Positions 15,700-24,046 of a stretch of DNA of 42,246 nucleotides are shown one piece after another. Origin of the DNA: a virus; IMG/VR virus record IMGVR_UViG_3300034062_004862, positions 1-42,246 of that record; one strand, 5' to 3'. The notes under the pieces are model-generated. The model was not told where the DNA came from, did not search any database, and worked only from the letters and a program-made list of their open reading frames with translations. The first letter of the stretch is position 1; every line of letters starts with the position of its first letter. A program made the position numbers and the translations under genes.

Positions 15700-16962
15700 T
15701 TATTTTTTAGGAATGAGCGAATCAAAATCGACACCTTTCAAAACTGACCAATGTGTTTTATTCATTTCATCTAATACTTTTGTTTTGTTGTATATCTCAT
15801 CCTCAAAAGAACCATCAAATGAATTAGTAAAATCTATTATTTGTTTAATTTCTCTTTTTGTTTTTTCAGAAAGATTATTTGTTTCACTGCCATTTTCTAA
15901 AAATGATGTAATTTTATTTTTTTCAGTTTTTGGTAAAGTGTTTAAAGCAGAAAATGAAGGACCCCATGCGTAATAAAAATCTAAATGATTAGAACTTGTG
16001 ATGTGTTCTTTATCTAACATATAATTTATAAAATCAAAAATATGATAAACATTCCAAATCGTAGTTGTATATTGAAAATTATAATTCAAACCAGTACTTG
16101 GTTCTTGCACATTTTTAGGGTTTGCGTATTTTTTTATAGTGTTTAAATTTTGTTCAAATCGTTTCCAATTCAAACCTGTTCGTTGGTATTCACCCACTTC
16201 TTTAATACCATCGCATGAAATTGATAAAAATACTTTATAAAATCCTTTCCATAAATCAATCAAACTTTGTTCATCGTATTTAATTACTGAAAGATTTGTG
16301 TTATAATGTATAGATAAACTTCTAGCAGAAAAAAATTCAGTTGCGCTTAATTGAAATTCTTGAATTAGCATAGTATCATGCAAATATTTAAGAACTTCAA
16401 AATGTTCTGGCATAATTAAAGGTTCACCTCCTGCAAAGTAAATGCTTTTTATATCTGATAAATGAACTTTTAAATCTTGAGCAATTGTATCGGATACTTT
16501 AAGTATTTTTGGATAATCTTTAAGTTGGTGTTCTTCTCGTATCTTTCCATAATCTTCATACCAATTGGATGAAAAATTGTGATTACACATTCTGCATTTA
16601 AAATTACACAAATTAGAAAATCTAACATCTAAATGTTGAAATTGTGATGGTACACTATAATCATCATTTACTTTTGGAAAAATCCATAGAGGATTATTAT
16701 TGAAATCTAATCTAGGAGAATGATTTGTAGTATCTTCTCTTTTATAACATACATCACAAACTTTATTTCGTTTACCCTCCAACATATCTTTACGAAGTTC
16801 TTTCATTTGCTCGGAGTTGAAAGCTTCATCAATAGACATTGTTTTAAGATTCAAAGGTTCATCAAATCCACCTGCTATACAACATGGTTTCATTTCACCC
16901 TTTGGTTCTGCATACAAATGTACGAATGGTAAAATACAAAAAGTATTACTTTCTGAATTCAT
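15700..16962 (-). CDS. Radical SAM protein with SPASM/twitch-like cysteines
   Basis: A 420-residue radical SAM enzyme. The 4Fe-4S/SAM-binding C119-x3-C123-x2-C126 lies in LDVRFSNLCNFKCRMCNHNF, followed by YFAGGEPLI (the GGE motif for SAM). Unusually, an auxiliary cysteine group precedes it: C9, C27-C28, C69 and C72, with ILPFVHLYAEPKGEMKPCC. That order is known from phage and cyanobacterial 'twitch' radical SAM proteins whose substrate is undefined. It starts as TAATG with the zinc-ribbon gene. Nearby SGNH and GT2 genes hint at glycan or peptide modification, but I do not assign a product. It is visibly more AT-rich than the replication genes. Confidence 0.87.
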   Translation of the reverse strand: MNSESNTFCILPFVHLYAEPKGEMKPCCIAGGFDEPLNLKTMSIDEAFNSEQMKELRKDMLEGKRNKVCDVCYKREDTTNHSPRLDFNNNPLWIFPKVNDDYSVPSQFQHLDVRFSNLCNFKCRMCNHNFSSNWYEDYGKIREEHQLKDYPKILKVSDTIAQDLKVHLSDIKSIYFAGGEPLIMPEHFEVLKYLHDTMLIQEFQLSATEFFSARSLSIHYNTNLSVIKYDEQSLIDLWKGFYKVFLSISCDGIKEVGEYQRTGLNWKRFEQNLNTIKKYANPKNVQEPSTGLNYNFQYTTTIWNVYHIFDFINYMLDKEHITSSNHLDFYYAWGPSFSALNTLPKTEKNKITSFLENGSETNNLSEKTKREIKQIIDFTNSFDGSFEDEIYNKTKVLDEMNKTHWSVLKGVDFDSLIPKK

Positions 16963-17216
16963 TATTTATTTTTAAACTCTTTTGGTAATAATTCTTCACA
17001 AATTTCACCACAATCACCACAAAGAAAAACTTCTACCGGAATCAATACATCTTGGGGAGTACCTGCAGCAATCTTTGGTATTTTTAGAAACTTGTTACCA
17101 TTGATAAAAATTGAACCACCACAATTTTGGCAAGTAATTTCTTTTGCTTGTGATAAATCGATTGTAGGTTGTTTAGGTTGTGGTGGTAATCCTTTACCTC
17201 CTAGTAATTGTGCCAT
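16962..17216 (-). CDS. Small zinc-ribbon protein
   Basis: An 84-residue protein with two C-x2-C knuckles, CQNCGG (near 34-37) and CGDCGE (near 67-70), spaced as in a zinc ribbon. The N-terminal 25 residues (GGKGLPPQPKQP) are rich in proline and glycine. It probably binds one zinc ion and acts through protein or nucleic-acid contacts. Its leader has the recurring CTAAAATAAAAGTTATG form. It is joined to the radical SAM gene by TAATG, a pairing that suggests linked expression but not function. Confidence 0.75.
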   Translation of the reverse strand: MAQLLGGKGLPPQPKQPTIDLSQAKEITCQNCGGSIFINGNKFLKIPKIAAGTPQDVLIPVEVFLCGDCGEICEELLPKEFKNK

Positions 17217-17231
17217 AACTTTTATTTTAGT

Positions 17232-17582
17232 TTAATCGAACCATTGGGAACGATGTGTTTTTACATTTTTTATACCAGTACTTTTAAATACATCGTGTTT
17301 CTTTTTTACCTTATTTAGGTATTCTTCTTTATCAAACCCGATTTCTTCATTCTCCTTACCCAACTTATTGAGTTTCTTGAGATCTTCATCATTCAATGAT
17401 TCTCCTTTAATAGAAGCATCGATAGATGCATATTTTTTTAGTTGATGTGTATTCAAGGGTTTGGTGAATTTTTTTAGATACTCGGCTTTACTATCGATGT
17501 AGTCTAAAAATGAATTAAAATCTTCTTCACCGAGTTTATTTAACTCTTCTTCACTTAGTGGATTATTAGAATCGTATTTCAT
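17232..17582 (-). CDS. Hypothetical charged phage protein
   Basis: A 116-residue protein very rich in K, E, D, L and N, and predicted mostly helical (SEEELNKLGEEDFNSFLDYIDSKAEYLKKF). It has no signal peptide, cysteine pattern or known motif. It has its own promoter, which overlaps the end of the SGNH gene, and is followed by the zinc-ribbon gene after 15 bases. The function is unknown; early-expressed small charged proteins of this type are common in large phages. Confidence 0.72.
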   Translation of the reverse strand: MKYDSNNPLSEEELNKLGEEDFNSFLDYIDSKAEYLKKFTKPLNTHQLKKYASIDASIKGESLNDEDLKKLNKLGKENEEIGFDKEEYLNKVKKKHDVFKSTGIKNVKTHRSQWFD

Positions 17583-17600
17583 ATCTTAAAGTTTATACTA

Positions 17601-17631
17601 CAAATATACGAAATTCTGTCTTAAAATCCAA
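17601..17631 (-). promoter_or_regulatory. Bacteroidota-type promoter for the 116-residue gene
   Basis: Minus strand reads TTGGATTTT near -33 (TTG at 17629-17631), then TATATTTG (17601-17608) after 20 bases. The -33 box lies inside the last codons of the SGNH gene. The -7 box is 18 bases from the ATG at 17582, matching the distance at 15657. Confidence 0.7.
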
Positions 17632-18298
17632 GTATATTCGATTTTAATTTATTTATAATTGAATTGGCAATAACTTGATGTCCCTCCAAGTTAAAATGAC
17701 CATCATCTATATGTTTGGTAAATTGTATAGTTAAATCTCGAAGTTTTATGTGATGCATAAATTCAAAACATTCATACTCAACATCATTATATAAAATTGG
17801 TATATAATGTTTTGTATATTCGTTTTTTAGAATATCACCCATTTCTTTGTACCAAGAAAAAGCATACCAATCTAAACCTAAATTTTTACATTTTTCTGAG
17901 ACAGTTATAATTTGGTTTTTAATTAAATCATGAATATTATCAGTTTTATCATCTTTTGGAATTCCTCTGGTGGGTGCTGAAAATTGTACGATTACTCTAC
18001 TAATATTATTAACGGTCACATACATATTAACATTATCCAAGTGTCTAAAAATTTTATAATTATCCCCACCGTTTTCAAAGTGTGGTGTAATCATTGGTTC
18101 GTTTAACTCCTTTGAAACTAAATAAGGAAATGAATTTTTTCGTCTAAATTCATCTGCTTTAAAACCTAATGATTCGAACCGTTTTTTACTTTCTAAAAAA
18201 TTTCTACAATCATCCCAACTCCAACCCTCATTTTCAACCAAATGATAATATTGAAGTCCTTGACCCCATGTAAAACTATCACCTAAAAATAAAATCAT
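17621..18298 (-). CDS. SGNH/GDSL-family hydrolase
   Basis: A 225-residue esterase-like protein. The nucleophile block is FLGDSFTWG (D7, S8) and the C-terminal catalytic dyad is DDGHFNLEGH (D198 and H201, with H207). Block III resembles VIVQFSAPTR in place of the usual GxND, so the oxyanion Asn is not obvious. No signal peptide is present, so it acts in the cytoplasm or on the virion. In glycan clusters such enzymes remove or move O-acyl groups, which would fit the neighbouring glycosyltransferase. Leader AAATTAAAAGTTATATG is typical for this window. Confidence 0.82.
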   Translation of the reverse strand: MILFLGDSFTWGQGLQYYHLVENEGWSWDDCRNFLESKKRFESLGFKADEFRRKNSFPYLVSKELNEPMITPHFENGGDNYKIFRHLDNVNMYVTVNNISRVIVQFSAPTRGIPKDDKTDNIHDLIKNQIITVSEKCKNLGLDWYAFSWYKEMGDILKNEYTKHYIPILYNDVEYECFEFMHHIKLRDLTIQFTKHIDDGHFNLEGHQVIANSIINKLKSNILGF

Positions 18299-18316
18299 AT
18301 AACTTTTAATTTAAAT

Positions 18317-19027
18317 TTATTTTTTCCAGTATCCTACATCATTTCTAAACCAATCAATATTATTTTTGTTTGAATAAGTTAAAATAATATTTTTTATAAA
18401 TGATAAGTTTCCCATTTTTTTAAATCTTCTATCATCCTGACCAATATACTTATCAAGTATTTTAAATCTTGACCTTGGTATTTGTTTACTTAACCAAAAA
18501 TCTTCTGAGTTTTGTATTGTTTCATCAAAACCACCTAATTCATAAAATTTATGTTTTGATATGAAAAAATAACAACCGGTACAAAAAGTGGGTGACATTA
18601 TTTTTCTTATAATTTCAAACACTTTCCAAGTTAACCAAGGTTTAATACCTTTCACGGTAGATTTTTGTTTACATCCAATTATATCAAAATCAAATGCATT
18701 ATTTAAAGTTTCAGATATTGTATCGGAATCCAATAATACAGAATCTGCATCTAAAAATAAAATAAAAGGAGTTCTAACAAGTTCTGCTCCTTTGTTTCTA
18801 CCATAGGCTACACTACCACCTGTTCGGATTTCTATCTCTAAATTTTCAAAATCGTTATTGGCTTTGGATATGTGTTCTAATGTCTTATCAGTTGAATTAG
18901 CATCACAAATAATTACACGAATTTTTGTATGTAGATTCTGTCTTGATAAATACCATAGTGTGTTGTAGATGTACCGTTCTTCATTATAAGATGGTATTAC
19001 TACCGTAAATAATTCTGATGTATGCAT
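18317..19027 (-). CDS. Family 2 glycosyltransferase
   Basis: A 236-residue GT-A enzyme beginning FTVVIPSYNEERYIYNTL, a canonical GT2 first strand. The nucleotide region has VIICDANSTDKTLEHI and the donor site has FILFLDADSVLLDSD (DxD at D-A-D). C-terminal ELGGFDETIQNSEDFWLSKQI carries the E-D catalytic-base motif and the 'GGFDE' acceptor loop. It has no clear trailing membrane helix. Its ATG lies only 6 bases past the terminator-like hairpin that ends the receptor gene, so its expression may depend on read-through or an unseen promoter. Confidence 0.9.
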   Translation of the reverse strand: MHTSELFTVVIPSYNEERYIYNTLWYLSRQNLHTKIRVIICDANSTDKTLEHISKANNDFENLEIEIRTGGSVAYGRNKGAELVRTPFILFLDADSVLLDSDTISETLNNAFDFDIIGCKQKSTVKGIKPWLTWKVFEIIRKIMSPTFCTGCYFFISKHKFYELGGFDETIQNSEDFWLSKQIPRSRFKILDKYIGQDDRRFKKMGNLSFIKNIILTYSNKNNIDWFRNDVGYWKK

Positions 19028-19033
19028 AATAAA

Positions 19034-19059
19034 GAGGGGAGGGTTTACTCCTCCCCCTC
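19034..19059 (-). terminator. G/C-rich terminator-like hairpin after the receptor gene
   Basis: On the minus strand, GAGGGGGAGG and CCTCCCCTC flank AGTAAA, giving a stem of about nine pairs with one bulge, followed by TTTATT. It begins 20 bases after the stop of the TonB-dependent receptor gene. It is by far the most G/C-rich short element in the window. The reverse orientation lacks a useful tail. It probably ends or weakens transcription from the receptor gene toward the glycosyltransferase gene. Confidence 0.72.
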
Positions 19060-19079
19060 ATTTATAAATATCTACTTAA

Positions 19080-22000
19080 TTAATTAAATGTATATCTCAA
19101 CCCGAATTGCATTCTCCAAACATCGGATACACCTACCGTAGGTCTATATGTTTGTGATACCAAATCAGTGCCAAAGTTTCTCATTCTAAATTGAGGTCTT
19201 CCATCTGCACTTGCAGGTCCGCCTTGTGCTGAAGATGGAACAACTAATGGTTGTGTTGTATTAAATGTTTGTCCAATACCCCATTCTGAATTCAACAAGT
19301 TACCCAAGTTAAGAACATCGACTCTGAATTCCAAAGCGTTTTTCTTTCCTTTGATGTTGGTGAATAATTGTTGTGCAAATGCCAAATCAGCTCTATAAAC
19401 CATCGGCATAATTACCGCACCTCTTTCAGCATATTCACCTCGATTTGCACTTAGATACTTATCTTGTTGAATATACGCTTCCCATGCATTAGCTTGTTCT
19501 GCTGCAGTGAATGTTTTTCCATTAGCAGTGAATTGTTGGAAGTTCATTTGGTCCTTACTCTTTGGAATAAAGATAAGGTCATTAGCAGTACCACCATCAT
19601 TATTCAAATCACCACCATATACATAACTGGCGTTTCCAAGAGTTCTACCTTCCCAAAATACTGAAATTGATGTGTTTCCGAATTTGAAGAAATCTTTGGA
19701 ATAACTTGCAGTACCGAATACTCTATGACCCATGAAGTTGGAAGAGAATCCAAGACCAGGATTATTAGGGTCTTGAGAAATTGGATTACCAAACCAAGTA
19801 CCAGCTGCAATGGAACCAGGGTCTACTGTGTTTTTAGTTTCACCATAACTATATGCTCCTTTAACAAATAATCCATTCGTGAAAGGTCTTTCCAATGAGA
19901 AAGATGCAACCCAAGAATATCCAACTGCTTGATTAGAAAGAGTTACAGCGTTAGGGATTTTAGAATTAATTCTATTACTTGAATTCCATCTATATCTACT
20001 ATCAGGACCAGTAAAGTTAGATTGTGCCACTGGTAGGTTTGCGTTATAATATGCAACACCATTAACATCTGAACTATAAATGAACTCGCCAGTTGCAATA
20101 ATACCTAAAGGTAGTTTTTGGTCAACTGCAACATTCGTTCTCCAAACTTGTGGAAATCTAAAGTTTGATTCAGTTAATGCCAATTCGTATGAAGATGCTG
20201 GATTGCCAGTCACCGTTGTTGGTTTGTAAGTATCTGGATTTGGATTGAATGGTCGAGTAGTGGTGTTATCCAACTGAGCAAAACCTGTTAAGATACCATT
20301 GTTACCCACCTGATTTGAAATCCATACATAAGCAGGTCTACCTGTGAATACACCAGAACCTCCTCTGAATTGAGTCTTTTGGTTATTAAATACATCCCAA
20401 TTGAAACCTACTCGTGGAGACCATAGAATGTTTGCCTCTGGTAGTTGGTCTGTTCTGAAGTTAACAAATCTACCATCTGCGTTTCTGAAATTCATAGTTT
20501 CAACTTCTGTGTTTCTTAATGCAGTTGCCCCGAAGTATGGAATATCAAATCTCAAACCTGCAGTAAGTTTAAGGTTTGTTCTTGCCTGAAATTCATCTTG
20601 AGCGTAAAGACCGAAGTAATCAACTTCTAGTGGTTGAACTGGTTTTTCGGAACCAGGAATGTTATTCCATCTTACTTGAAATCTTCTCAAGTTTACTCCT
20701 GAAGGAGTTTTGTTCTCATTTGTCAAGAAGTTGTTTGCATCTTTGTAGAAATCATCCAAAGAGTTATACACATAAACTGATTGAGAACCCGGAAAGAACA
20801 CGTTTTCAGATTGGTATTTTTCATAGGTACCACCTGCAGTAATTGTGTGATTTCCAGCAAAGATTTGAAGATTGTTTTGAACTTGGAAAGTTTTGTATCT
20901 AAGTTCGTTGTTCGGAGTAAATGGTTCAAATCCAAATGAAGTATAAGTTGCTCCATTATTTAGAATATCCACCATAGGGAAGAATTCACCCTTGTAACCA
21001 CGAGATTCATCTTGGTAAGTATAACCAACAATCAAGTTGTTTGTTACATTCGTTCCAATTCTTGAGTTCAACTCACCAACCACAGAACGAATGTTTTCCA
21101 TAATGCTGTAGTTCGAGTTTTGGAAGTTCAATGCTTCGGGTCTGAAGTTTCTATTACCAAAACCTAATGAAGAAGAACCTGACATCAAGACATCAGTAGA
21201 CGAATCTAAATGATTATATCGTACAGTAAATTTATTTTTATCGTTGATGTTATAATCAAATTTCACCAAGAATTTGGTTGAAAGAGTTTCATTATCATAA
21301 TCTTGGAATGGTCCAGTTTCATAACCAAACTTATCACTCAAAAATCCACTCAAAGTATTCAAATCAGATGCTAGAACTCGTGTCACATTACCAGTGATTG
21401 GTTCACTACCATTGTTTGCTCTCCAAGTTGTGCCTGGTCTTGATTCTTGGTCATCTTCGAATGATGCGAAGAAGAATAGTTTATTTTTTACAATTGGACC
21501 ACCAACTCGGAAACCTTGTTGTTTGTAAGTGAAATCACCTGGATTAAATGTATTTACACCAGCCTTAGTACCTACATTGTTGTTGTTTCGCCAGAAATAG
21601 TAAGCAGAACCTACAAATTCATTTGTACCACTTCTTGTTACGGTGTTTACACCTGCACCAGTAAAGTTACCTTGTCTAACATCGTAAGGTGCTACGTTTA
21701 CCGAAATTTGGTCAATAGCATCCAAAGAGATTGGAGATACACCAGTTCTACCACCTGGATTAGAACCACTTCCAAGACCGAATGAGTTGTTGAAATAAGA
21801 ACCATCTACGGTAATGTTATTCAATCTACCATCTTGTCCTGCAAATGATTGGCCATTGGATTGTGGAGTTAATCTTGTGAAATCGTTAATACTACGAGAA
21901 ATAGTTGGCAATCTATTCAAGTTTTGATTTGTGATACCAGTGGAGGCACCAGTTCGTTCGGAACTAAATACTGGATTTTTTTCACCTACTACAATCACTT

Positions 22001-22370
22001 CTTTCAAATCAGAAGTTTCGGTAAGTAAACTAAAATCAACATTTGTGGTTACACCCAAACTCAAAAATACTCCATCTACTTTGGATACCGAGTAACCAAT
22101 AAAAGATGTAGATAATGAATAAGGACCACCAATCCTCACATTTGGGATAAAATATCTACCTTCGGAATTAGATACTGTATTGTACTTTGTTCCAGAAGGT
22201 GTGTGAATTGCAGTAATTACTGCTCCGGGTAGAGATTCACCTTCGTTTGAACCAACTTTACCCGAAATACTAGCCGTTGTTACCCCTTGTGAATAAGCCG
22301 TGAGACTTAGAAACATAGTAAGTAAAGTAACAAAACTAAACTTCATTAAGTTTTTTAATTTGTTTTTCAT
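19080..22370 (-). CDS. Oar/TonB-dependent outer-membrane receptor, host-like
   Basis: A complete outer-membrane receptor of about 1100 residues. Numbering from the upstream ATG at 22397: signal peptide about 10-37 (MKNKLKNLMKFSF... ending AYSQG), a carboxypeptidase-regulatory-like domain at about 43-125 (SISGKVGSNEGESLPGAVI), a linker with EVIVVGEK at 133-140, a plug at about 145-265 (including GRLNNITVDGSYFNNS and GNFTGAGVNTVTRSGTNEF), and a beta-barrel to the C-terminus ending MQFGLRYTFN, whose last residues suit barrel assembly. I place the start at the ATG at 22370 because it begins the signal peptide; an in-frame ATG at 22397 also exists. No frameshift or stop is seen. It sits 11 bases after the guanine-enzyme stop when counted from 22397. 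Such genes belong to Bacteroidota nutrient uptake and are foreign to phages. Confidence 0.93.
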   Translation of the reverse strand: MKNKLKNLMKFSFVTLLTMFLSLTAYSQGVTTASISGKVGSNEGESLPGAVITAIHTPSGTKYNTVSNSEGRYFIPNVRIGGPYSLSTSFIGYSVSKVDGVFLSLGVTTNVDFSLLTETSDLKEVIVVGEKNPVFSSERTGASTGITNQNLNRLPTISRSINDFTRLTPQSNGQSFAGQDGRLNNITVDGSYFNNSFGLGSGSNPGGRTGVSPISLDAIDQISVNVAPYDVRQGNFTGAGVNTVTRSGTNEFVGSAYYFWRNNNNVGTKAGVNTFNPGDFTYKQQGFRVGGPIVKNKLFFFASFEDDQESRPGTTWRANNGSEPITGNVTRVLASDLNTLSGFLSDKFGYETGPFQDYDNETLSTKFLVKFDYNINDKNKFTVRYNHLDSSTDVLMSGSSSLGFGNRNFRPEALNFQNSNYSIMENIRSVVGELNSRIGTNVTNNLIVGYTYQDESRGYKGEFFPMVDILNNGATYTSFGFEPFTPNNELRYKTFQVQNNLQIFAGNHTITAGGTYEKYQSENVFFPGSQSVYVYNSLDDFYKDANNFLTNENKTPSGVNLRRFQVRWNNIPGSEKPVQPLEVDYFGLYAQDEFQARTNLKLTAGLRFDIPYFGATALRNTEVETMNFRNADGRFVNFRTDQLPEANILWSPRVGFNWDVFNNQKTQFRGGSGVFTGRPAYVWISNQVGNNGILTGFAQLDNTTTRPFNPNPDTYKPTTVTGNPASSYELALTESNFRFPQVWRTNVAVDQKLPLGIIATGEFIYSSDVNGVAYYNANLPVAQSNFTGPDSRYRWNSSNRINSKIPNAVTLSNQAVGYSWVASFSLERPFTNGLFVKGAYSYGETKNTVDPGSIAAGTWFGNPISQDPNNPGLGFSSNFMGHRVFGTASYSKDFFKFGNTSISVFWEGRTLGNASYVYGGDLNNDGGTANDLIFIPKSKDQMNFQQFTANGKTFTAAEQANAWEAYIQQDKYLSANRGEYAERGAVIMPMVYRADLAFAQQLFTNIKGKKNALEFRVDVLNLGNLLNSEWGIGQTFNTTQPLVVPSSAQGGPASADGRPQFRMRNFGTDLVSQTYRPTVGVSDVWRMQFGLRYTFN

Positions 22371-22408
22371 ACTTTTTTCTTTTTTAAAATTAAACATAAC
22401 ATTTTACT

Positions 22409-23479
22409 TTACAAAAGATGTGGTTTTGCTTCATTAATTCCTGAGTTAGTCACAACAACATATTTGGGTTTGAATTCTTCAAGATTTCTTGCCCCACCAT
22501 AAGATAATGCAGATTTAACACCATCCAACAATCCATTTACAATAAACTTCACACCACCCTTGTATGGAATTGTTGTTGATTCTCCCTCCACATTTCTCAC
22601 TTGCTGTCCGTTAACTACTTTGGTTTCCAATGATGCCGAACCACGATATCTTTTATAGAGACCTTTTGGAGTTTCAATTATTTGACCAGGTGCTTCTTCT
22701 GTGCCTGCCAATAATGAACCCAACATTACAGAACTTGCTCCCAATGCTAGTGCCTTAGAAATATCACCACTTGTTCTAATTCCCCCATCTGCCATAATTG
22801 GAGTTTTAGCAACTTTGATAATTTCTTCCAAGCAACTAACATTTGGTACTCCAAAACCTGTTTTTATTCTTGTTGTACAAAGTGAACCCCCACCGATGCC
22901 AACTCTTAACCCATCTGCTCCTGCTTTTTCCAAATCTATTGCAGCTTGGGCAGTAGCGATGTTACCGGCGATGATATCAACTTTCTCATCAAGATTTTCT
23001 TTACACCACTTTATCATGTCTATAACATTTTTGTGGTGACCATGAGCAACATCAATCACTAAAATGTTGGCTCCACTTTCTACCAATGATTTGGCTCGTT
23101 CTTTATCCAATTCCGATACTCCTATTGCAGCCATGATTGGAATCAGATTAATTTCGGCATGCCAATCATCGTACATTACACCCCACTCTTCGAAAGGTCC
23201 TCCGAACCCTTCTCCGTATATTCTTTGATATAATGATTTTACTACTCGTGATTGTTCTTCGATACTCATAAATCTATGAATACAACCAACTCCACCCATT
23301 AAAAATATTTTGAACGCCATTTCTTCTCCACACACTGTATCCATAGGGGATGCAACAAGTGGATTTAAAAGACCGTATCTTCGAGATACGAGAGTGTTAA
23401 GATTGATTTGTGTTCTGGAGGGAATATGAGAATATTGTGGTACTAATTGGATGTCATCGTAAGTAAGATGATAATTCAT
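22409..23479 (-). CDS. IMP dehydrogenase/GMP reductase-family enzyme
   Basis: A 356-residue TIM-barrel enzyme of guanine-nucleotide metabolism. The catalytic loop is [20 protein letters not shown] with Cys201. ASPMDTV (43-49) and [37 protein letters not shown] are the barrel signatures. There are no CBS domains; the usual insertion site holds only a short segment near residues 88-112. [12 protein letters not shown] resembles GMP reductase, while the tail [14 protein letters not shown] resembles IMP dehydrogenase, so I leave the reaction open. It would raise the GTP or dGTP supply, or feed a guanine-modification route. Leader TTAAAATACAAGTTATATG. Confidence 0.88.
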   Translation of the reverse strand: MNYHLTYDDIQLVPQYSHIPSRTQINLNTLVSRRYGLLNPLVASPMDTVCGEEMAFKIFLMGGVGCIHRFMSIEEQSRVVKSLYQRIYGEGFGGPFEEWGVMYDDWHAEINLIPIMAAIGVSELDKERAKSLVESGANILVIDVAHGHHKNVIDMIKWCKENLDEKVDIIAGNIATAQAAIDLEKAGADGLRVGIGGGSLCTTRIKTGFGVPNVSCLEEIIKVAKTPIMADGGIRTSGDISKALALGASSVMLGSLLAGTEEAPGQIIETPKGLYKRYRGSASLETKVVNGQQVRNVEGESTTIPYKGGVKFIVNGLLDGVKSALSYGGARNLEEFKPKYVVVTNSGINEAKPHLL

Positions 23480-23491
23480 ATAACTTGTATT

Positions 23492-23746
23492 TTAATCGTG
23501 ATTTTCAGTTAACAACTTTTTCTCTGATGTTGGTGTTGAATCCACATTTGCAGTTGTTGTTGTATAGTAATAAGGATTTGGATGTCCTTTACCATCAACA
23601 TAAGGTGGGTGGATATTATAGTTCGGTTCATCATTAACCTTTGCCAATGTATCTTTTAATGCATCCCATTGTTTGGGTGTTATATTATATTCATGTACTC
23701 CTTGAGTAAATCCTTGTAACCAAAGGACGAATTCTTTTGATGTCAT
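23492..23746 (-). CDS. Hypothetical small phage protein (EFVLWLxGF type)
   Basis: An 84-residue protein starting MTSKEFVLWLQGFTQGVHEYNITPKQWDALKDTLAKV, a helical opening that I have seen in short, uncharacterised tailed-phage proteins. The rest is polar (HPPYVDGKGHPNPYYYTTTT) and probably flexible. It has no signal peptide, cysteines or catalytic motif. It starts as TAATG with the groES stop and lies 12 bases ahead of the guanine-enzyme gene, so it is transcribed with both. Confidence 0.75.
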   Translation of the reverse strand: MTSKEFVLWLQGFTQGVHEYNITPKQWDALKDTLAKVNDEPNYNIHPPYVDGKGHPNPYYYTTTTANVDSTPTSEKKLLTENHD

Positions 23747-24045
23747 TACTTTAAAATTCCAATTAGTTCATGTTCTCTGAATAATAAGTATTCATCATCA
23801 CCCAATTTCAGTTTATTAGTTGCCTCATCTTTTGAATAAAGAACTTTATCACCAACACTCACACTCATTGGAATTGAATTACCAGTTTGAGAAAATAACC
23901 CAGTACCAACTGCAACAACTTCTCCTACAATTTTTTGTCCTCTACTGATTGAATCGTTAAGAATCAATCCTCCTTTTGATTTTTGTTCTACTTGTTCTGG
24001 TTTTACCAAAACTCTATCACCAAGTGGTTTAAAATTTGTTTCCAT
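23746..24045 (-). CDS. groES: Co-chaperonin GroES
   Basis: A 99-residue lid protein for the GroEL chamber. PLGDRVLVKPEQVEQKSKGGLILNDS contains the GroES fold start, the mobile loop (KSKGGLIL, which docks on GroEL) and the hydrophobic loop residues. SVGDKVLYSKDEATNKLKLGDDEYLLFREHELIGIL is the normal C-terminal half. It is more like bacterial GroES than T4 gp31. It lies 1 base after the gp62 stop, so it is expressed with the clamp loader and far from groEL (27868-29508). It probably helps fold the capsid protein or replisome parts. Confidence 0.93.
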   Translation of the reverse strand: METNFKPLGDRVLVKPEQVEQKSKGGLILNDSISRGQKIVGEVVAVGTGLFSQTGNSIPMSVSVGDKVLYSKDEATNKLKLGDDEYLLFREHELIGILK

Positions 24046-24046
24046 A

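Noticed and set aside
22409-22425. Promoter for the receptor gene in CATCTTTTGTAAAG at the guanine-enzyme end
   Set aside because: It resembles the -7 box but has an extra T, begins C instead of T, and has no TTTG at the right distance.
22701-23039. Plus-strand frame of 112 codons opposite the guanine-nucleotide enzyme
   Set aside because: It mirrors a conserved enzyme coding strand and has no motif.
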